Below are positions 63,684-64,000 of a DNA stretch of 64,000 nucleotides, in pieces. The stretch lies in the NCBI RefSeq assembly GCF_000219625.1, contig NC_018200.1, positions 372,001 to 436,000 of the forward strand, in the 5' to 3' direction. Source of the DNA: Zymoseptoria tritici IPO323 (taxonomy: Eukaryota > Ascomycota > Dothideomycetes > Mycosphaerellales > Mycosphaerellaceae). The number at the start of each line of letters is the position of its first letter. Position 1 is the stretch's first letter. Position numbers and translations under genes: made by a program. The notes under the pieces are model-generated. The model was not told where the DNA came from. It saw only the letters and a program-made list of their open reading frames with translations, and did not search any database.

Positions 63684-64000
63684 GAGTAAGGTTAGGTGCT
63701 GCAATGCAGCTTTGGTATTACTCCAACGCAAGATAGTTGAAACATCGAGAGCAGCTATACCGAACGGTAGCAATCCTCCCAGCACGGACAGTCTGGTGAT
63801 GAACGATATTCTACAGTCAAGCATTTCGACGACATCAGTCATTTGGTCAACTTACGATGGGTAGAGGCGATGCATTCAGCAGCACATCGACTATCGAGGA
63901 TCATCAACACAGCACACCTGGTAGTGGCGACACGGAAGAAGCATCGTCGCATCGACTATCGCACGAGACCCCACACACGACACTACAACCAGTAAGTGAT
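63684..64000. other. No gene recognised
   Basis: Short coding-like plus frame near 63790-63960 (HFDDISHLVNLRWVEAMHSA) runs off the window edge. Nothing firm. Confidence 0.25.

Overview
The window looks like a transposon-rich, gene-poor block of a filamentous ascomycete genome (Pezizomycotina; Dothideomycetes is a guess from style only). The evidence is short GT-AG introns with CTAAC/CTGAC branch sites, Tad-like LINEs, chromodomain Gypsy elements, a Copia-type element and a pervasive repeat-induced point mutation (RIP) signature. In that signature CAA/CAG/CGA have become TAA/TAG/TGA, TGG has become TAG, and ATG start codons have become ATA.

Layout. 1-6143: a Copia pol fragment, a long Tad-like LINE and a LINE 3'-end fragment, all on the minus strand. 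6144-12850: broken host-like coding sequence. 12853-14927: a 5'-truncated LINE, then a Gypsy LTR with a stub of leader. 14928-21249: a 19-bp minisatellite and more broken coding sequence. 21250-23325: a gag-only, non-autonomous Copia-type LTR element with a 5-bp target duplication. 23326-43790: broken coding sequence on both strands, a few open frames (one intact-looking 245-codon acidic gene at 25339-26076), and a family of hairpin repeats. 43795-60680: scrambled beta-tubulin fragments holding a second gag-only element (44101-46138), a chromodomain Gypsy element (Gypsy2, 46272-60004) with a second complete Gypsy element nested inside it (Gypsy1, 48341-55140), and a 136-bp LINE insertion. 61190-64000: tandem repeats, hairpin repeats and a Ser/Thr-rich gene relic.

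Main discovery. Both Gypsy elements carry, between pol and the 3' LTR and on the strand opposite to gag-pol, a gene of about 236-246 codons with four coding exons. Intron phases (0, 2, 0) and two protein motifs are shared by the two elements, and a further intron and a TATA-like box lie upstream. Gypsy1 keeps the frame across all four exons with only two nonsense codons and an ATA in place of the start. I do not recognise the protein. An antisense, intron-bearing accessory gene kept by two different fungal Gypsy elements would be a new element architecture, as far as I know.

Other points. The Gypsy elements have a primer-binding site that matches their own LTR (Tf1/sushi-style self-priming). 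The gag-only elements have a primer site matching the anticodon arm of initiator tRNA-Met (Copia-style half-tRNA priming). Target duplications give a full order of nested insertions. Single-copy-looking genes are also riddled with C-to-T nonsense codons, as expected if RIP leaked from the repeats or acted on old duplications. No tRNA, rRNA or CRISPR feature was found. Function calls for the host-like relics are not possible from sequence reading alone.
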